NCBI GenBank assembly: GCA_011389575.1
Contig: JAABUB010000005.1
Coordinates: 1-64,000, forward strand
Length of the DNA stretch: 64,000 nucleotides
Direction: 5' to 3'
Source of the DNA: Desulfotignum sp.
GTDB taxonomy: Bacteria; Desulfobacterota; Desulfobacteria; Desulfobacterales; Desulfobacteraceae
A program made the translations under genes and the position numbers. Positions 58,418 through 64,000 of this stretch are shown piece by piece. A model generated the notes under the pieces. That model made no database searches, was not told where the DNA came from, and saw only the letters and a program-made list of their open reading frames with translations. Within the stretch, counting starts at the first letter, position 1, and each line of letters begins with the position of its first letter.

Positions 58418-60184
58418 TCATGTACCGGCACTTGCTGGTGCAGCCTGCAGCGTGGCCAAGGTGTAAAACACCCCTTTGCGCCCCATGAGCTGGGCCCGGG
58501 TTCCCTGCTCGGCAATGGTGCCGTTTTTCAATAAAACAATACGGGAAGCATAGTCAATGGTGGACAGCCGGTGGGCAATGACAAAGGATGTCCTGCCCTT
58601 CATAAGGTTTTCCAGGGCTTTTTGCACCAGCTGTTCCGCCTGGGAATCCAGGGCTGAGGTTGCCTCATCAAGGATCAGCACAGGTGCGTCCTTGATCAGG
58701 GCCCTGGCAATGCATATGCGCTGTTTTTCTCCGCCGGACAGCCGGGACCCCAGCTCTCCGATCAGGGTATCATACCCCTTGGGAAATCCGGTGATAAAGT
58801 CATGGGCATAGGCGGATTTTGCAGCCGCTGTTATCTGTTCATCAGTTGCATCCATGCGGCCGTAGCGGATATTGTCCCGCACGGTTTCATTGAACAAAAT
58901 AGGCTCCTGGGTCACAATGGAAATATGGTCCCGCAAAGATTTTACAGAAAGGTCCCTGACATCTTTTCCCCCAACGGTTACCCTGCCTGCGGTCACATCA
59001 TAAAGCCGGGGCACCAGATTCACCAGGCTGGTTTTGCCGCCGCCGCTCATACCCACAATGGCCAAAACCTCCCCCGGTGCAACCGTAAGGTTGATGTTTT
59101 TCAATGCAGGAGCTTCATTCAGGCCATAGCTGAAAAAGACTTTTTCAAAGGCCACATCCAGGGTTCTGCCCCTGAGAACTCCGGGGTCGGGCTTTTCTTT
59201 TATGGTCTGTTCTTCTTCCAGCACATCAAAAATCCGGGAGGCTGCTGCCGTCCCTTCCTGGATGGTATTGTTGAGTTTGGATATTCTTTTCACCGGGTCA
59301 TAGAGCATCATGACAGCGGTTAAAAAGGAAAAAAAGATGCCCGGGGTGGAGGTACCGTTGATGACCCGCAATCCCCCGAACCAGATGATAAAGGCAATGC
59401 CCAGGCCCCCCAAAAACTCCATGACCGGTGAAGACAGGGCCTTGACCATCACTTTTTTCATTTCCAGCTGGAACAGGCGGCCGGTTTTTTGCCTGAACCG
59501 CTTTTTTTCAAAAGTCTGGAGATTGAAAATCTTGATAATTTTGCTGCCGGTAAATGTTTCATGGAGAAATGAATTGAGTTCCGCCATGGTTTCCTGGGTG
59601 CCGATGGAAAATCTGCGCACTTTTCGGCCGAACACCAGAATGGGATAAAATGCCAGGGGCAGGACAACAAAGGCACCGCAGGCCAGCTGCCAGTCCCGGT
59701 AGAAGATCACGAACAAAAAGGCGATAATGGAAAAAAAATCCCGGAATATATTGATCACGGCCGTGGATACCATGCCTTTGACAATGTTTACATCATTGGT
59801 AATCCTGGACATGAGCGCCCCTGTTTTTTCTTTTTGTATAAAAGCCAGGGGCAGGTCTGTGATCCGTTCGTACAAAGAATCTCTGAAAAACCGGATGATG
59901 CGCTCTCCGATATGGTTCATCAGATACTCCGACCCGAATGTGCCCATGCCCTTGAGCAGAAACACCAGCACCGCCAGTCCTGGAATCAGAACCAGCATTT
60001 CCCGGTTCCGGGCCACAAAAATATCATCAATCACCGGTTTGACCAGAAATGCCATGGCCCCGTTGGCACCCGCCACCACAACCATGCACAGGGCTGCTAT
60101 GACCAGCCGCATCCGGTATTTAAATACCAGATCAAATATCTTTTTGCGCCGGCTCTTGGACAAACCGGGGTGTCTTTTCTCCAT
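58418..60184 (-). CDS. MsbA-type ABC transporter (lipid flippase family)
   Basis: TM region plus VGMSGGGKTSLVNLVPRLYD, LSGGEKQRICIARALIKDAPVLILDEATSALD; adjacent to kdtA. Confidence 0.94.
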   Translation of the reverse strand: MEKRHPGLSKSRRKKIFDLVFKYRMRLVIAALCMVVVAGANGAMAFLVKPVIDDIFVARNREMLVLIPGLAVLVFLLKGMGTFGSEYLMNHIGERIIRFFRDSLYERITDLPLAFIQKEKTGALMSRITNDVNIVKGMVSTAVINIFRDFFSIIAFLFVIFYRDWQLACGAFVVLPLAFYPILVFGRKVRRFSIGTQETMAELNSFLHETFTGSKIIKIFNLQTFEKKRFRQKTGRLFQLEMKKVMVKALSSPVMEFLGGLGIAFIIWFGGLRVINGTSTPGIFFSFLTAVMMLYDPVKRISKLNNTIQEGTAAASRIFDVLEEEQTIKEKPDPGVLRGRTLDVAFEKVFFSYGLNEAPALKNINLTVAPGEVLAIVGMSGGGKTSLVNLVPRLYDVTAGRVTVGGKDVRDLSVKSLRDHISIVTQEPILFNETVRDNIRYGRMDATDEQITAAAKSAYAHDFITGFPKGYDTLIGELGSRLSGGEKQRICIARALIKDAPVLILDEATSALDSQAEQLVQKALENLMKGRTSFVIAHRLSTIDYASRIVLLKNGTIAEQGTRAQLMGRKGVFYTLATLQAAPASAGT

Positions 60185-60248
60185 AAACCTTTATCTTTGG
60201 TTCCAGACCTATTGTCAATCATTTAAAAACATGAGAGCATATGTTCCC

Positions 60249-61523
60249 ATGACAAAGATCGCCTTTATACCCAATTTTCTGGCATTTTACAATATTCTCT
60301 GGACCGCTGCCCTGCCTTTTTTGCGAAAAAGCCCCAGGCTGACGGATTCTTTTGCCCGGCGGATGTGTGCCGCCCATCTGGCACCGGCGGATCTCTGGAT
60401 CCAGGCAGCCTCGGCAGGGGAAGCACTTCTGGCGGTCAGCCTGATCCGGCATCTTTCACCAGACAGCCCTGTTACAGTGCTGGTCACCACCACCACAAAT
60501 CAGGGTATGCAGATCCTGAAGACAGAACAATCCAGGGCCTTTTTCCATCCCCATGTATCAGTATCACTGGCATGGTTTCCCTTTGATGTACCCCGGGTGG
60601 CGCAGGCAGCGGTAAAACAGGTAAATCCCAAAGCCATGGTGCTGCTGGAAACCGAACTGTGGCCGGCCCTTTTGTATTATTTGCGGCAAAACCGCTCACA
60701 GATACTGGTGGTCAACGGCCGCATGTCCAGAAGAAGCAGCCGCGGCTACCAATGGACAAAACCTTTGTGGTCACAGGTCAGCCCCCACCATATTCTGGCT
60801 GTTTCCGACCCGGATGCTGACAGGTTCCGCAGGATATTTTGCCGGGCAACAGTGTCCACCATGCCCAACATCAAATTTGAATCCATTGGTCCCCTGCCCC
60901 CGGAAAAAACAGGGCCTCCTTTGGCAGACATGTTCCCCTGCCCCCTGCCGGTGTCCATTTTTGCATCCATCCGCCGCCAGGAGGAAAAGCAGGTTCTTCA
61001 GATGGTCCATCGCATTCTCGACAAATTTCCCCATCAGGTGGTGGCGATTTTCCCCAGGCACATGCACCGGCTCTCCGCCTGGAAACGCAGGCTCAACAGA
61101 CCCGGGCACCGGTTTTACCTGCGCTCCCGGGTAACAGCCCCCCTTTCCTCTCCCGGCATCATCCTCTGGGACCGGTTCGGAGAGATGCGCAGTGCCTTTG
61201 GCCATGCTGATGTGGTGTTCATGGGTGGCAGCCTTGCCCCTCTTGGGGGTCAGAATTTCATGGAACCGCTTCTCCAGGGAACACCTGTGGTGACCGGCCC
61301 TTTCTGGGATGATTTTTTCTGGGTGGGAAAAGCGGTGTTTGATACCGGGCTTGTGGAAAGAAAAACCAACTGGCACGCGGCAGCAGATACCATGACACAC
61401 CACCTGTTACACCCGGGGGACAGGCAGATCCGCCGACAAACCGCGTTGGCCTATGTCACTGCCCGGGCCGGCGGTGCGGACATGGCCTGCCAGGCTATCC
61501 TGGCAGCATTATCAGGTGCCTGA
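60249..61523 (+). CDS. waaA: 3-deoxy-D-manno-octulosonic acid transferase (KdtA/WaaA family)
   Basis: DLWIQAASAGEALLAVSLI, TTTTNQGMQIL, PKAMVLLETELWPALLYYLRQN, GGSLAPLGGQNFMEPLLQGTPVVTGPFWDDF; start 60249 or 60231. Confidence 0.93.
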   Translation: MTKIAFIPNFLAFYNILWTAALPFLRKSPRLTDSFARRMCAAHLAPADLWIQAASAGEALLAVSLIRHLSPDSPVTVLVTTTTNQGMQILKTEQSRAFFHPHVSVSLAWFPFDVPRVAQAAVKQVNPKAMVLLETELWPALLYYLRQNRSQILVVNGRMSRRSSRGYQWTKPLWSQVSPHHILAVSDPDADRFRRIFCRATVSTMPNIKFESIGPLPPEKTGPPLADMFPCPLPVSIFASIRRQEEKQVLQMVHRILDKFPHQVVAIFPRHMHRLSAWKRRLNRPGHRFYLRSRVTAPLSSPGIILWDRFGEMRSAFGHADVVFMGGSLAPLGGQNFMEPLLQGTPVVTGPFWDDFFWVGKAVFDTGLVERKTNWHAAADTMTHHLLHPGDRQIRRQTALAYVTARAGGADMACQAILAALSGA

Positions 61524-61531
61524 GCAGTCAC

Positions 61532-62644
61532 TTACGGCAGGGGGCGGACCAGATCCTGAATACGGCCGGTGTGTGTGGCTTCAAGAAATGCATCCCCCAG
61601 AACCCGTCCCATGTCAGCGGCCTTTTCCCAGGCATTTACCCGTACCTCATCCTGTCCCATGAGACGGGTAAAATCTTTTCTGTCCGGGATCCGGCCAAAG
61701 GGAAGGCGTGATACAAATTTTTCAGACGGTGCCACAAGAATGATCCGGTCGGCATCTGATCCGTTTACTCTCCGGTTGACATTTTTTTTATCAAACCATC
61801 CCGGAATAATATAGGGATAAAAATGGGGATAGAGAATGAATCCTTTCCGTTCGGAAGACAAGGCAAAAGCGGGATGATAATCCAGTATGCCGCCGTCTCT
61901 GTACATGCCTGAGGGTGCGCCGGGAATATCGGACACCCCTTCCATAACATAGGGAATCGCACCGGATGCAGTCAGGGCCGGCTGAAAATTCTGTTTCCCA
62001 AGAGGTACAAACCGGGTTGGAAAATTTGAAAAATCCACTGCCCGGGTGTCAAATTGCGGGTGGTGAAACACAAACCGTTCCAGATACAACCGCTGCAGCT
62101 TCCGGGACACCCGGTTCACCCCGACCCCTGCCACAATGCCCAGTAACTGGACCAGCCGATGCCTGGAAGCCAGCATATACCGGCAACGGACCGCTTCGAA
62201 AGCGATGCGGATAAACGGATGGCGCAGGATGTCCTCCACCCGGGTCTGGTCAAGAAACGCTTTCATGATACGCTCAGATTCACGCGTGACCTGGGCAGGG
62301 GTCACCCGGCCCTGGTAATACTGATGGATATAGGCATGCTTCAGGGCATCAAAGGCCAGGGCCGGATTTTTCCGGGCAGCTGCGGCAAATTTCCAGGCAC
62401 CGATGGAGGTGCCCAGAACCAGCAGCGGATCTTTGCGGTCTTTGAACCAGTGGGAGAATATGGCGGTATCCAGGCCGTGGAGCACCAGCCATTTGGCAGC
62501 ACCCGAAGCCCCCAGCACCAGGTGGATATCATCCGGGGACAACCCGTTCGTCCTTATATGTTCATAGGCAGTCTTTCCCGCCAGCACCACCAGATCGCCT
62601 GTTTTTTCACCCATACTGCTGCCATGCCTCCTTATGTCATACAA
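61532..62644 (-). CDS. Patatin-like phospholipase family protein
   Basis: LGASGAAKWLVLHGL...LVLGTSIGAWKFAAAA (GxSxG), DGGILDYHPAFAL. Confidence 0.85.
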   Translation of the reverse strand: MYDIRRHGSSMGEKTGDLVVLAGKTAYEHIRTNGLSPDDIHLVLGASGAAKWLVLHGLDTAIFSHWFKDRKDPLLVLGTSIGAWKFAAAARKNPALAFDALKHAYIHQYYQGRVTPAQVTRESERIMKAFLDQTRVEDILRHPFIRIAFEAVRCRYMLASRHRLVQLLGIVAGVGVNRVSRKLQRLYLERFVFHHPQFDTRAVDFSNFPTRFVPLGKQNFQPALTASGAIPYVMEGVSDIPGAPSGMYRDGGILDYHPAFALSSERKGFILYPHFYPYIIPGWFDKKNVNRRVNGSDADRIILVAPSEKFVSRLPFGRIPDRKDFTRLMGQDEVRVNAWEKAADMGRVLGDAFLEATHTGRIQDLVRPLP

Positions 62645-62736
62645 ATAAAAAAAGATAGTTTTAAAGTGTAAAGAATGTATAGCAGGCAGGTACTATACCA
62701 TTGACCGTTTCACCATTCAATGGGCGTTTTCCCACC

Positions 62737-62784
62737 CTGGATATTTGCAATAGTAGCGTGTACGCTACTATTGCAAATATCCAG
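62737..62784. repeat. 48-bp near-perfect palindrome
   Basis: 23-nt arms CTGGATATTTGCAATAGTAGCGT / ACGCTACTATTGCAAATATCCAG separated by 2 nt. Confidence 0.9.
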
Positions 62785-62845
62785 TTCCCACCAGGCAGAG
62801 AAATGTCACATGGTGATCTCATCCCCCGCTCTTGTTCTTCGACCC

Positions 62846-63035
62846 GTGGGGGGCGGTGCCGGTTGCCCTCACCCGTCTGTCCCGGTTGACAGGGTGTAGG
62901 GCATGGCGCAGCTAAACGGCAAAAACTGCGGGCAGGTATGTCCTCAAACAGTTTGCCGTTCTTAACGCTGCGCATGCCCACACCCTGTAACAACCATACC
63001 AGAATGGGATGCGAGCAACCGGCACCGCCCCCCAC
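62846..63035. repeat. 190-bp nested imperfect inverted repeat
   Basis: Outer perfect 21-bp arms GTGGGGGGCGGTGCCGGTTGC (62846-62866)/GCAACCGGCACCGCCCCCCAC (63015-63035); inner arms ACAGGGTGTAGGGCATGGCGCAGC / GCTGCGCATGCCCACACCCTGT and AAACGGCAAAAACTG / CAGTTTGCCGTT. Confidence 0.88.
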
Positions 63036-63175
63036 TAGCCGCTGACAAAGTCCGACGACAACCGGTAGAATAGAACTGAGGTTTGTGGCAGATTGTCTGG
63101 ACTTATGGCTGCAAATTCTGTATACAGCCCTTTTAATTTTACACAATTATGATCAAAATATGGACAGGAGAAACC

Positions 63176-64000
63176 ATGGACAACGCAATACATCCCGGCA
63201 CACTGGCAGTATGGGGCGGGGAAGCGCAATCTTTGATGCAGGGTGCCACCCAGGTGCCGGTGGTTCACAGTGTGTCTTTCGGATACAAAGACCTGGATGA
63301 ATGGATCCAGGTTGCCCAGGGGGAAAAACCCGGCCACATTTATGGCAGAAACACCAACCCCACGGTCCAGGCATTTGAAGAAAAAGCGCGGCAGATGGAA
63401 GGGGGCGAAGCTGCCACCAGCGCTGCCACCGGCATGGGCATCATCAGCAGTGCCCTGTTCGGTCTGCTGTCTCCCGGGGACCGGATTGTATCTGTAAAAG
63501 ACACCTATGGCGGAACCAACAAGCTGTTTATCGAATTTCTGCCCCGGTTCAAGGTGGATGTGACATTGTGCGACACCACGGACCATGAGGCCATTGAAGC
63601 GGAAGTGGCAAAAGGGTGCAGACTTTTGTACCTGGAAACCCCCACCAACCCCACCATCAAAGTGGTGGATCTGGAACGGCTGATCACGGCGGCCAGAAAG
63701 GCAGGGGCCATTGTGATCGTGGACAACACCTTTGCCACCCCCATCAACCAGAATCCACTGCAGTACGGGGCGGATCTGGTGCTCCACAGTGCCACCAAAT
63801 TTCTGGGAGGCCATGCCGATGCCTTAGGCGGGGTGATCTGCGGGGACAAACACCTCATAGAGCAGATCTACCATTTCCGGGAAATCAACGGGGCCACCCT
63901 CCACCCCATGTCAGCCTATCTGCTGCTGCGGGGCATGAAAACCCTGCACCTGAGAGTTGCCCAGCAGAACAAAAGCGCCCTGGAAATCGCCCGGTTTCTG
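63176..64000 (+). CDS. Cys/Met metabolism PLP-dependent enzyme (cystathionine gamma-synthase / methionine gamma-lyase family), truncated at window end
   Basis: MDNAIHPGTLAVWGGEAQSLMQGATQVPVVHSVSF...IYGRNTNPTV...YLETPTNPT...VDNTFATPINQNPLQYGADLVLHSATKFLGGHADALGG. Confidence 0.92.
   Translation, partial: MDNAIHPGTLAVWGGEAQSLMQGATQVPVVHSVSFGYKDLDEWIQVAQGEKPGHIYGRNTNPTVQAFEEKARQMEGGEAATSAATGMGIISSALFGLLSPGDRIVSVKDTYGGTNKLFIEFLPRFKVDVTLCDTTDHEAIEAEVAKGCRLLYLETPTNPTIKVVDLERLITAARKAGAIVIVDNTFATPINQNPLQYGADLVLHSATKFLGGHADALGGVICGDKHLIEQIYHFREINGATLHPMSAYLLLRGMKTLHLRVAQQNKSALEIARFL

Noticed and set aside
59727-60248. N-terminal extension of the kdtA ORF
   Set aside because: Overlaps the N-terminal region of the ABC transporter on the other strand; the KdtA-like protein starts at 60231/60249.
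62661-63146. 161-aa minus-strand ORF spanning the palindrome and nested inverted repeat
   Set aside because: The ORF is read straight through inverted-repeat arms and has no recognisable domain or good RBS; more likely a spurious reading of a repeat element.
63036-63175. SAM or other sulfur-responsive riboswitch upstream of the trans-sulfuration gene
   Set aside because: No recognisable SAM-I/SAM-II conserved core in the leader; the structure there belongs to the nested inverted repeat.

Overview
This 64 kb window looks chromosomal and comes from a Gram-negative sulfate-reducer-like bacterium (Desulfobacterota/Desulfobacterales by gene content and style; this is inference). Most of it is housekeeping: psd (partial), tsaB, lon, prepilin peptidase, HU genes, sbcB-like ExoI, rplM-rpsI, ruvBAC, tolQRAB-pal-cpoB, groESL, hflKC, dnaX-ybaB-recR, motAB, a GspE/PilB ATPase, lptD, holB, ricT, metG, a PBP, comF, rlmB, gmk, remA, yicC, an MsbA-type ABC transporter, kdtA, and a partial PLP trans-sulfuration enzyme. 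I found no CRISPR array, prophage or intact transposase. The most interesting items are: (1) a 4-gene operon with the parts list of the Helicobacter helical-shape system, namely a Csd6-like L,D-transpeptidase-fold protein, a Csd4-like M99 carboxypeptidase with the atypical Gln zinc ligand (QxxE), a bactofilin, and an uncharacterised single-TM coiled-coil protein; (2) a cysteine synthase fused to a cysteinyl-tRNA-synthetase-like domain whose HIGH and KMSKS motifs are lost, overlapping an uncharacterised gene; (3) a very large (about 1230 aa) GlmS-like protein whose glutaminase Cys is internal (about Cys46), with a large insertion and a C-terminal extension; (4) a family of structured intergenic repeats, three copies recognised by eye, plus a separate large nested inverted-repeat locus near 62.7-63.0 kb. 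Two small CDSs absent from the ORF track were recovered: a 31-aa AURKAIP1/COX24-like protein and a 57-aa Trm112-like protein. All family calls come from reading the sequence; no database search was run.
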